Of a stretch of 64,000 nt of DNA, positions 57,020 to 64,000 are shown one piece after another. The notes beneath the pieces were generated by a model, which was given only the letters and a program-made list of their open reading frames with translations, was not told where the DNA came from and made no database searches. Made by a program: the position numbers and the translations under genes. Source of the stretch: Acinetobacter sp. A2 (GTDB taxonomy: Bacteria; Pseudomonadota; Gammaproteobacteria; Pseudomonadales; Moraxellaceae); contig NZ_JAAZQX010000010.1 of NCBI RefSeq assembly GCF_012371325.1, positions 1 to 64,000 of the forward strand, given 5' to 3'. The first letter of the stretch is position 1. Each line of letters opens with the position of its first letter.

Positions 57020-57589
57020 TTACAAACCTGTCAGTAGCACAATCGCCACCTGATTCATAATAATTTCAGCAATATATAAAGCTAAAAATGCAATGATTGG
57101 TGATAAATCAATCATGCCCATGTTCGGCAATAAACGACGGAATGGTGCTAACAACGGCTCTGCCAACTCTTGAATCACTTCAATATAAGGCCCACGAGAC
57201 TGGGTAAACATGACCACCCAACTTAAAATAATAGTCGCAAAAATCAGATAGCGACAGAAACGGATTAAATCCTGAATCATGGTCACAAAAGTCAGAATCA
57301 ACAAGTGAATCGGACTGTTCGGCATAGCCCCATTCAGATACATCACCCCAAAAATTTTAAGTAAATACAGCACCACTAACAAAGCTAAGGCAGCTGAATT
57401 AACCCGACCTTTGGCTACAGTTGGAAATATACGACCAAATACATCTACAATTTTAGTGGCTTTGATGGTTGAAAGCACCACAGGGTTATATGGGCTAACC
57501 GCAGCCAACTGCATTAAGAAACGGAAGAAGACGAGCAAAATTGCTACGTTAATGATAATGCCAAAAATTAGCGCAGAATTTGCACCCAT
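57020..57589 (-). CDS. yggT: YggT-family membrane protein
   Basis: 189 residues with two YggT units, each of two hydrophobic segments: FRFLMQLAAVSPYNPVVLSTIKATK and the second copy ending in PLLAPFRRLLPNMGMIDLSPIIAFLALYIAEI. The family is common next to proC and is linked to osmotic or ion handling in one case, with little mechanism known. It follows proC by 41 bp. Confidence 0.88.
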   Translation of the reverse strand: MGANSALIFGIIINVAILLVFFRFLMQLAAVSPYNPVVLSTIKATKIVDVFGRIFPTVAKGRVNSAALALLVVLYLLKIFGVMYLNGAMPNSPIHLLILTFVTMIQDLIRFCRYLIFATIILSWVVMFTQSRGPYIEVIQELAEPLLAPFRRLLPNMGMIDLSPIIAFLALYIAEIIMNQVAIVLLTGL

Positions 57590-57630
57590 ACTTGAACTTT
57601 CCTAAATTTAAATTCGTTGTTTTTCAATTA

Positions 57631-58458
57631 TTAAATGCTGTCGCTTAACTCTTGTGCCAATTCTTGACTGCGCATTTTTGCAGCAGCCAATGCTGCCTGA
57701 ATATTTTGTGAAATTTGCGCATGGTCAAATACTTCTATTGCCGCCTGCGTAGTGCCATTTGGTGAAGTCACATTTTTACGTAATTCTGCAGGCGTATTCG
57801 AACTGGTAATTGCCATTTGTGCGGCACCCAATGCTGTTTGCAAAGTAAGTGCTGTAGCAACTTTTTCATCTAAGCCTAAGTTTTTACCTGCACGAATCAT
57901 ACTTTCCATCATATAGAAGAAATACGCTGGGCCAGAACCTGATACTGCAGTCACTGCATCAATTTGAGCTTCTGAGTTTACCCAAATCGTTAAACCTGTC
58001 GCAGCCAAAACCTGACTGGCCAATTCACGATCTTTGGCATCTACATACTCAGTTGCATATAAACCATGTGCGCCAGTTTGTACCAAAGCAGGGGTATTTG
58101 GCATGACACGTACCACACGCTCAGTACCCAATAAATTCGCAATCGTTGAAATTTCTGCACCTGCAACAATCGAGATCACTAATTTATCTGCAAATTGCCC
58201 CTGTAATGGACGTAACACCTGTGCCAAAACTTGTGGTTTTACGGCAAAGACGACAATATCTGCCTCTGCAATTGCGGCTAGATTATCGTCAGTCACATGT
58301 ACATCTTTTTCTTGCAGAAGCTGACGTACTTGCTCTACAGGGTCTGAAACTGTAATACGTGTTGGCGGTAAACCTCTGGCAATCAAACCGCCAATTAAGG
58401 CCTGTGCCATGTTGCCACCGCCAATAAAACTAATATTACAATTCAATACTGCACTCAT
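57631..58458 (-). CDS. proC: Pyrroline-5-carboxylate reductase
   Basis: Last step of proline synthesis, NAD(P)H-dependent reduction of P5C. The 275 residues have the Rossmann start ISFIGGGNMAQALIGGL, the segment VRVMPNTPALVQTGAHGLYA, and the family signature AVSGSGPAYFFYMMESMIRAG with SPNGTTQAAIEVF near the end. It is followed by yggT, a frequent pairing. Confidence 0.95.
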   Translation of the reverse strand: MSAVLNCNISFIGGGNMAQALIGGLIARGLPPTRITVSDPVEQVRQLLQEKDVHVTDDNLAAIAEADIVVFAVKPQVLAQVLRPLQGQFADKLVISIVAGAEISTIANLLGTERVVRVMPNTPALVQTGAHGLYATEYVDAKDRELASQVLAATGLTIWVNSEAQIDAVTAVSGSGPAYFFYMMESMIRAGKNLGLDEKVATALTLQTALGAAQMAITSSNTPAELRKNVTSPNGTTQAAIEVFDHAQISQNIQAALAAAKMRSQELAQELSDSI

Positions 58459-58489
58459 GATCCACGCTCTTCGTTGAGTTCTTTATTCG

Positions 58490-59836
58490 TTAAGAGACTA
58501 AATTCGGTTGCCATCCATCTGCGACACAATAGTCCGACTGTGCAAGCCAAAAGCCTTTGGGGCTAAAGACGCCTAGCATAACATTATCTAGGCTTAATAT
58601 TTGAATTGTATGACGTGTCCACGGAAAAATTTGTGCTTCCTGAATGGCTTTTTTCAGCGGCCAAGCCCCTACCCGCCCATATAAATGGATTTTTTCGCCC
58701 CCCAAACGTGGGCGCAAAGTTAGGGTTTTATTTAATAAACTTGAACATAAACCAACTTTTGCTGGCTGCAATTGATAACAACCCGACCAAAGCTGAAAAG
58801 GCTGATCTGCCTGCAACAATAAATCCTGCTCTACCGCTTCAAAGTGTTCCGCAGCTAAATACTCTGCTTTAGGCAAACGGAATAATTGTTGCTGATAACG
58901 CAGATAATAATAATCTTGACAATGTAACGCCGCTTGCGCATCGGCTTTGGCCAGAATCACTTCTCGCTGCAAACGCTCGACCATATCAAAACTTGGACGA
59001 TATTGCGCTTGTCCTTTCATCCATGCCGATAATAGCTGACGTTGTCGTGGCAAAGACAATTGTTGCAACTGAATCAAATTTAGCTGCGAATCTGTACCAC
59101 AAGCGGCCAAATCTTGTGCTAAGACTTCAGCCAAAATTTTCTCAGCATCTTGCATCAAACTTGCGGTTCGTGTGACAGCTTGCTGCATTTTAGGAAAACG
59201 CTGTTGCAATATAGGCCACAAGATTTCTCTCGACCAAGCCCGATCATAATGCACATCCTGATTGCTGGGGTCTTGTACATAATCTAGCTTTAACACAGCA
59301 CTCCATTGGCAAATTTGCTCACGAGAAACATCTAACAATGGTCGCCAAATGGTCAAATTTTCACGAACATCGATGGCTTGCATTGCAGCAAGTCCGTGTA
59401 CGCCCGTTCCTGAAAGCAAGCGCAACAGCACTGTTTCAGCCTGATCTTGTTGATGATGTGCCAATACTAGAACTTCGTTGGCATCCAAATACTGCATATA
59501 TGCATGATAGCGAGCCTGACGTGCCTGATTTTCCAAATTACCCTCAGCCACACTGACTTTTTGTAGCGCACACGGTACGTTTAAACTGTGACAGGTGGTT
59601 TGCACCAATTCACCCCATGCAGCACTCGGACTCTGCAATTGATGATCAATATAAATCGCCCGTACTTTTTCTGGGCACAAAAACGACAAAAGATGCAGTA
59701 GCAACATGGAATCCATGCCACCACTACATCCAATTAAAAATTTTGTCTGTGCAGGAAAAGTCTGTAACTGACTTAAGACGCTAGACCTAAATTGTCGCTG
59801 CCAAACTTCATTAAACGTTGGTAACGTTCTTCGCAT
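58490..59836 (-). CDS. tilS: tRNA(Ile)-lysidine synthase
   Basis: Attaches lysine to C34 of tRNA-Ile2 so that AUA is read. The 448 residues have the PP-loop [18 protein letters not shown], the helix [12 protein letters not shown] with [36 protein letters not shown], and the TilS C-terminal domains, ending in a TilS_C-like block with [35 protein letters not shown]. The start at 59836 overlaps the accA 3' end by 64 bp; a later start is possible but would trim the conserved N-terminal lead-in only slightly. Confidence 0.93.
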   Translation of the reverse strand: MRRTLPTFNEVWQRQFRSSVLSQLQTFPAQTKFLIGCSGGMDSMLLLHLLSFLCPEKVRAIYIDHQLQSPSAAWGELVQTTCHSLNVPCALQKVSVAEGNLENQARQARYHAYMQYLDANEVLVLAHHQQDQAETVLLRLLSGTGVHGLAAMQAIDVRENLTIWRPLLDVSREQICQWSAVLKLDYVQDPSNQDVHYDRAWSREILWPILQQRFPKMQQAVTRTASLMQDAEKILAEVLAQDLAACGTDSQLNLIQLQQLSLPRQRQLLSAWMKGQAQYRPSFDMVERLQREVILAKADAQAALHCQDYYYLRYQQQLFRLPKAEYLAAEHFEAVEQDLLLQADQPFQLWSGCYQLQPAKVGLCSSLLNKTLTLRPRLGGEKIHLYGRVGAWPLKKAIQEAQIFPWTRHTIQILSLDNVMLGVFSPKGFWLAQSDYCVADGWQPNLVS

Positions 59837-60594
59837 CGTTGTGTTGCATCCATTGCTTGCAATTCACCCAAAGCTTCTTTTAATACAGCTTTCAGACTTT
59901 GCATCACTTGTTCAGGCTGTAAGTGTGCACCTTCACCTTCATCAACCACGTATTCTACAATACCAATCTTTTGCAGTTTTTCTGCAGTCAGTGCCAATGC
60001 TTCACTGGCCTGCTCTGCTTTTTCAGCAGTTTTCCACAGAATAGAAGCACAACCTTCTGGTGAAATGACAGAGTAAATACTGTGCGACAACATCACTACG
60101 CGATCTGCCACGCCAATGCCCAAAGCACCACCCGAACCGCCCTCGCCTAATACTGTGGCAATCACTGGCACTTTTAAGTTTGACAGTTGCGCCAAACTAG
60201 TTGCAATTGCTTCGGCCTGACCACGTTCTTCTGCACCTACACCTGGGTACGCACCCATTGTATCTACAAAAGTGAACACAGGCAGATTAAAACGCTCTGC
60301 CATATCCATGAGGCGTTGTGCTTTACGGTAGCCTTCTGGGTTACACATACCAAAGTTGTGCTGTAATTTTTCACGGGTACTGCGACCACGATGCTGACCT
60401 ATCACCATGACAGGCTGACCATCAAAGCGTGCCAATCCACCGATCATTGCACCATCATCACCAAATAAACGATCACCATGCAAGGCATCAAATTCAGTGA
60501 AAATTTCACCCACATAGTCTAGAAATTGCGGACGTTCAGGATGACGTGCAATTTGCACGGTTTTCCATGCCTTAGATTGAGCAGCTTTTTTCAT
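59773..60594 (-). CDS. accA: Acetyl-CoA carboxylase carboxyltransferase subunit alpha
   Basis: Alpha part of the carboxyltransferase that makes malonyl-CoA with AccD. The 273 residues are shorter than the E. coli protein (319) because the N-terminal part is compact, as is usual in Acinetobacter. The crotonase-type core has [77 protein letters not shown] and [20 protein letters not shown]. The start [13 protein letters not shown] at 60594 lies just after a spacer of 32 bp from ppx. Confidence 0.95.
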   Translation of the reverse strand: MKKAAQSKAWKTVQIARHPERPQFLDYVGEIFTEFDALHGDRLFGDDGAMIGGLARFDGQPVMVIGQHRGRSTREKLQHNFGMCNPEGYRKAQRLMDMAERFNLPVFTFVDTMGAYPGVGAEERGQAEAIATSLAQLSNLKVPVIATVLGEGGSGGALGIGVADRVVMLSHSIYSVISPEGCASILWKTAEKAEQASEALALTAEKLQKIGIVEYVVDEGEGAHLQPEQVMQSLKAVLKEALGELQAMDATQRCEERYQRLMKFGSDNLGLAS

Positions 60595-60626
60595 AAGTCG
60601 ACTGTTATCCCTAAATTAACCAAATC

Positions 60627-62147
60627 TTAATCGACAAATTGTTCCGACTGAATATTCAATTCAATGTCCCAATTCTTGAATTGCACTTGTTCATCGTGCA
60701 ATTCAGCGACAAGCAATGGCCATTGTTTGGCATCACCCGACACGCTGAGCTGCCATTGTTGCGCATTGCGGATGCTTAATTCAATGGCAGGAAGCATCGC
60801 ATCGCTACGACTTGCGTTGACCAAAACTGCAAGGCGCAGTAGCAAAATTAAATAGACAATTTTATTGCCACCGGCTTTCAGCGCTTCTGTTTTCGCGTCT
60901 TGACGCAATTTTCTGCGATGATTGGAAACCAAATGTGAGAGATAGTTTTGGTCAATTTGCGAGAAACCCGGAATGTCCGAATGTTGCAATAAATATGCAC
61001 CATGACGATGATAACTGCTATGACTGATGGCTAAACCAATTTCATGTAAGTATGCCGCACGACGCAATAAGTCACTATCTTCATTATTTAATTTTAAAGC
61101 TTCAGCAACGCTATCAAACAAATGCTGTGCTGTTTTTACCACCCGACCCGCTTGTTTAGGGTCTGAGTTATAACGCCCCATTAAGGCTTGTACACTACGG
61201 TCACGAATGTCTTCATGCTGGAAACGGCCAAGCAAGTCGTACATTACCCCTTCACGCAAAGCACCGTCTGAGTAAACCAGTTTATCAATATTTAAAACAT
61301 CAAACACAGCATATAAAATGGCCAAACCTGCTGGCAAAACTGCTCGACGGTCTTCTTTTAAACCATCAAACTCCATTTCTGATACGTGCTTAAACTTAAG
61401 TAAACGGTCTTTGAGTTTTTCCAAACCTTCACGGGTGAGATTTTCCTGCTCATTGCTCCAACCCATATTCACGGTAATTTGGCGACATGCCTTAATGGTG
61501 CCGCTCGAGCCTGCAACGGTATCCCAACCTGCTTCTTTATAGGTATTGGCAATTGAATACAGCTCTTTACGTGCCGCTACCACTGCTTTTTCAAAACTGC
61601 TTTTGCTAATTTCACCATCGGCAAAATAGGCTTTGGTATAGGCCACACAGCCCATTTGTAAAGATTCGGTGTGAATTGGCTCAAACTCTTCGCCAATAAT
61701 TAATTCTGTCGAACCACCACCAATATCAATCACTAAACGACGACCACTATTGGCCATGGTGTGTGATACACCCAAATAAATTAAGCGCGCTTCTTCACGC
61801 CCTGCAATAATCTCAATTGGCTTAGGCAAAATTTCTGCAGCTTTTTGAATAAACTCATGTCCGTTTTTGGCCTGACGCAAAGCATTGGTGGCAACAATAC
61901 GCAAACGGTTTGACTGTACCGCAGTTAAACGCCCAACAAAACGTGCTAAACATGCCAAACCACGTTGTTGTGCTGCTTCGGTTAAATTCTTGTTTTCATC
62001 TAAACCAGCGGCCAACTGCACTTTTTCTGACATTGATGCCACTTTTTTTACTTCACCATGATCCACCCGCGCAATGGCTAAGTGGAAACTATTCGACCCC
62101 ATATCGATGGCTGCGAGTAACTCTTCATCAATTAAAAAATCAGACAT
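60627..62147 (-). CDS. ppx: Exopolyphosphatase (Ppx/GppA)
   Basis: 506 residues of the ASKHA fold. Removes terminal phosphates from polyphosphate or, for GppA, from pppGpp. The phosphate loops are AAIDMGSNSFHLAIARVDHGE and VIDIGGGSTELIIGEE, followed by AGSSGTIKA and an HD-like domain with RRAAYLHEIGLAISHSSYHRHGAYLLQHSDIPGFSQIDQNYLSHLV. Ppx and GppA cannot be separated by pattern, but the single-copy position suggests Ppx. It is divergent from trxA. Confidence 0.92.
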   Translation of the reverse strand: MSDFLIDEELLAAIDMGSNSFHLAIARVDHGEVKKVASMSEKVQLAAGLDENKNLTEAAQQRGLACLARFVGRLTAVQSNRLRIVATNALRQAKNGHEFIQKAAEILPKPIEIIAGREEARLIYLGVSHTMANSGRRLVIDIGGGSTELIIGEEFEPIHTESLQMGCVAYTKAYFADGEISKSSFEKAVVAARKELYSIANTYKEAGWDTVAGSSGTIKACRQITVNMGWSNEQENLTREGLEKLKDRLLKFKHVSEMEFDGLKEDRRAVLPAGLAILYAVFDVLNIDKLVYSDGALREGVMYDLLGRFQHEDIRDRSVQALMGRYNSDPKQAGRVVKTAQHLFDSVAEALKLNNEDSDLLRRAAYLHEIGLAISHSSYHRHGAYLLQHSDIPGFSQIDQNYLSHLVSNHRRKLRQDAKTEALKAGGNKIVYLILLLRLAVLVNASRSDAMLPAIELSIRNAQQWQLSVSGDAKQWPLLVAELHDEQVQFKNWDIELNIQSEQFVD

Positions 62148-62225
62148 TCTTCAAACAAACCTAGACAGAATTGTGCCTAGAGTAATTCACATACACCTAA
62201 TTTAAAAGCCATTTATCAGCACAAT

Positions 62226-62254
62226 TTGACGACTATTTAAAAATTCTGCATATA
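62226..62254 (+). promoter_or_regulatory. Possible trxA promoter
   Basis: TTGACG (62226-62231) and CATATA (62249-62254) are 17 bp apart, leaving a leader of about 150 nt to trxA. The -10 is imperfect. Confidence 0.4.
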
Positions 62255-62410
62255 TGACAATTGTGTTACAGAATTGTCGTGATCGTGAGGATCAATTAGA
62301 CAAATTTGTATTTTGGATGGAAAATCCAAAGATCCCCCCTACTTTGTTCAAGATGGCTATGTAATACTAATTGGTATAGCTATTTTTAAAAATTATTTGG
62401 AGCGTAATCC

Positions 62411-62737
62411 ATGTCTGGCAACATCGTAAACACCACTGATGCAAACTTCGAAGCAGATGTTCTTCAATCAGATACTCCTGTATTGGTTGACTTCTGGGCT
62501 GGCTGGTGTGCGCCATGTAAAGCAATTGCACCAGTACTTGAAGTACTTGCAGACGAATATCAAGGCAAAGTAAAAATTGTGAAAGTGGATGTGACTTCTT
62601 GCGAACAAACTGCTGTGAACTACAACATCCGCAATATTCCAGCATTACTTATGTTCAAAAATGGTGAAGTTGTTGCGCAACAAGTTGGTGCAGCACCAAA
62701 ATCTAAATTGACTGCATTTATTGATGAAAATATCTAA
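62411..62737 (+). CDS. trxA: Thioredoxin 1
   Basis: 108-residue cytoplasmic dithiol reductant. The active site is WAGWCAPCK (Cys33, Cys36), with a non-standard A for the usual G in the CGPC motif; WCAPC variants do occur. The cis-Pro is in NIPALLMF. The start follows TTTGGAGCG. It is terminated by the hairpin at 62762. The alanine should shift the redox potential of the protein relative to CGPC forms. Confidence 0.93.
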   Translation: MSGNIVNTTDANFEADVLQSDTPVLVDFWAGWCAPCKAIAPVLEVLADEYQGKVKIVKVDVTSCEQTAVNYNIRNIPALLMFKNGEVVAQQVGAAPKSKLTAFIDENI

Positions 62738-62761
62738 GTCTGTTTTACAGATCATGAATAA

Positions 62762-62790
62762 AAAAATACGCTCTCTGTTGGCGTATTTTT
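62762..62790 (+). terminator. trxA terminator
   Basis: The stem AAAAATACGC/GCGTATTTTT with a 9-nt loop, followed by more T, 25 bp after the stop. Confidence 0.88.
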
Positions 62791-62802
62791 TTTGCCTATA
62801 AA

Positions 62803-62831
62803 TTGACAAACTCCCGTTTCTCTCTTATATT
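62803..62831 (+). promoter_or_regulatory. rho promoter
   Basis: A consensus TTGACA (62803-62808) and TATATT (62826-62831) are exactly 17 bp apart. The leader is about 220 nt to the rho ATG. This is the best promoter in the window. Confidence 0.78.
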
Positions 62832-63059
62832 GCATGCTCAAGAAACATAGGATCTTCCATCCGCTTTCTTAAAAGACACAACACAAAAATGCCGCTCGGC
62901 AACAGAAATTGTTTTTCACATTTTTCAATCAAACAATGAATCAGTGCTCTGAATCGTTATTGTGCAAATACAATTGCTTTCATTTTATTGTATGAATGCG
63001 GCTAAATGTTGCTCCCTCTCTAACCTGTACCCCAGAATTTTTATTCTATCAGAACCTCT

Positions 63060-64000
63060 ATGAACTTAACCGAACTCAAGAAAAAACCGATTGGCGAACT
63101 CATCAAGATTGCCGAGTTTATGGGCCTTGAAGGAATGGCACGTAACCGTAAGCAAGACATTATTTTTGCCATCTTAAAGCGCCATGCCATGAATGGTGAA
63201 GAGATTTTTGGTGATGGCGTTCTAGAAATTCTGTCAGATGGTTTTGGTTTCCTACGCTCAGCTGCAGGTTCATACCTTGCTGGCCCAGATGACATTTACG
63301 TGAGTCCTTCACAAATTCGTCGCTTTAACCTGCGTACAGGTGACACCATTACAGGGACTATTCGCCCACCAAAAGAAGGCGAACGTTATTTTGCTTTGCT
63401 TAAAGTAAACCAAATTAACTACGACACCCCAGAAAATTCACGTAATAAAATTTTATTTGAAAACTTGACCCCACTCTTCCCAACCGAACAATTGGTGATG
63501 GAATTGGGTAATGGTACAACAGAAGATTTAACCGCACGTGTGGTAGATTTGGTTGCACCAATTGGTAAAGGTCAGCGTTCTATTATTGTGGCACCGCCAA
63601 AAGCGGGTAAAACCATGTTGCTGCAAAATATTGCTCAGTCGATTGTGCGCAACAACCCTGAAGTGTTCTTAATCGTACTTCTCATTGACGAACGTCCAGA
63701 AGAAGTGACTGAAATGGAACGTACCGTTCGTGGTGAAGTAATTGCATCAACCTTTGATGAATCACCTGCACGTCACGTTCAAGTGGCGGAAATGGTGATT
63801 GAAAAAGCCAAACGCTTGGTTGAACATAAAAAAGATGTCGTTATTTTACTCGACTCGATCACTCGTTTAGCCCGTGCCTATAACACTGTTGTACCATCTT
63901 CAGGCAAAGTATTGACGGGTGGTGTGGATGCACATGCTCTAGAACGTCCAAAACGCTTCTTTGGTGCTGCACGTAATATTGAAGAAGGTGGCTCACTGAC
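63060..64000 (+). CDS. rho: Transcription termination factor Rho, N-terminal part (runs off the right edge)
   Basis: Hexameric RNA helicase that ends transcription at Rho-dependent sites. The visible 313 residues contain the N-terminal helical part ([24 protein letters not shown]), the RNA-binding cold-shock-like domain ([46 protein letters not shown]) and the ATPase P-loop [18 protein letters not shown], with [17 protein letters not shown] as Walker B. The ATG is at 63060. The long leader fits autoregulation known for rho. Confidence 0.97.
   Translation, partial: MNLTELKKKPIGELIKIAEFMGLEGMARNRKQDIIFAILKRHAMNGEEIFGDGVLEILSDGFGFLRSAAGSYLAGPDDIYVSPSQIRRFNLRTGDTITGTIRPPKEGERYFALLKVNQINYDTPENSRNKILFENLTPLFPTEQLVMELGNGTTEDLTARVVDLVAPIGKGQRSIIVAPPKAGKTMLLQNIAQSIVRNNPEVFLIVLLIDERPEEVTEMERTVRGEVIASTFDESPARHVQVAEMVIEKAKRLVEHKKDVVILLDSITRLARAYNTVVPSSGKVLTGGVDAHALERPKRFFGAARNIEEGGSL

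Overview
The window is a stretch of gammaproteobacterial chromosome that I assign to the genus Acinetobacter. The evidence is its low GC content (roughly 40% by eye), an OmpA of the Acinetobacter type, a HemJ-type protoporphyrinogen oxidase, the EcsC-family gene upstream of the str operon, and the style of the core genes. It is almost wholly chromosomal housekeeping DNA. I see no insertion sequence, prophage, CRISPR array, tRNA or rRNA gene.

Layout. 1-3.8 kb: the str operon on the minus strand (rpsL-rpsG-fusA-tuf; tuf runs off the left edge), with a clear sigma70-type promoter and a hairpin at the predicted +1. 3.8-10.6 kb: an EcsC-family protein, a FabB-type ketoacyl synthase, hemJ, a small lipoprotein, a HAD phosphatase, thiD, a NERD protein and an Ogt-type alkyltransferase. 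10.7-15.7 kb: a metal and guanidinium export block made of sugE behind a probable guanidine-II riboswitch, a CDF-type transporter with a Cys-rich N-terminus, copB, copA and a secreted Cys/His-rich protein. 15.7-16.1 kb: an AT-rich intergenic stretch with five DnaA-box-like 9-mers at an exact 12-bp period. 16.1-26 kb: rpe, a DUF2218 protein, an M48 peptidase, a DUF898 membrane protein, fghA, a membrane-anchored C13-type peptidase, the tsaB-uppP-rsmJ cluster and ffh.

26-36.5 kb: ypjD (divergent from ffh), dusC, and a series of small or poorly characterised proteins (DUF1176, DUF2939, YegP, YjdM, DUF488, RraB, a coiled-coil protein, RluA, SIMPL, DUF6868, DUF4126, and a 47-residue zinc-ribbon protein). 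36.8-46.4 kb: acnD divergent from ygfZ, a Sel1-repeat protein, a diguanylate cyclase broken by a stop and a frameshift, an AEC transporter, an old-yellow-enzyme oxidoreductase, mutM and a parvulin. 46.5-57 kb: mscL, typA, an NCS2 permease, rsmC, an amino-acid permease, ompA, a FimT-type pseudopilin and a thiolase. 57-64 kb: yggT, proC, tilS, accA, ppx, trxA and the 5' part of rho (runs off the right edge).

How the parts work together: the 11-15.7 kb block looks like a periplasmic copper-detoxification operon (CopA oxidase, CopB outer-membrane protein and a secreted metal-binding protein) followed by two inner-membrane exporters. acnD and ygfZ pair an Fe/S dehydratase with a protein family implied in Fe/S maintenance. 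The least explained signals are the 12-bp-period DnaA-box array downstream of rpe, the hairpin that starts exactly at the predicted +1 of the str mRNA, and a 13-nt match to the 16S rRNA 3' end in the rpsL-rpsG spacer.
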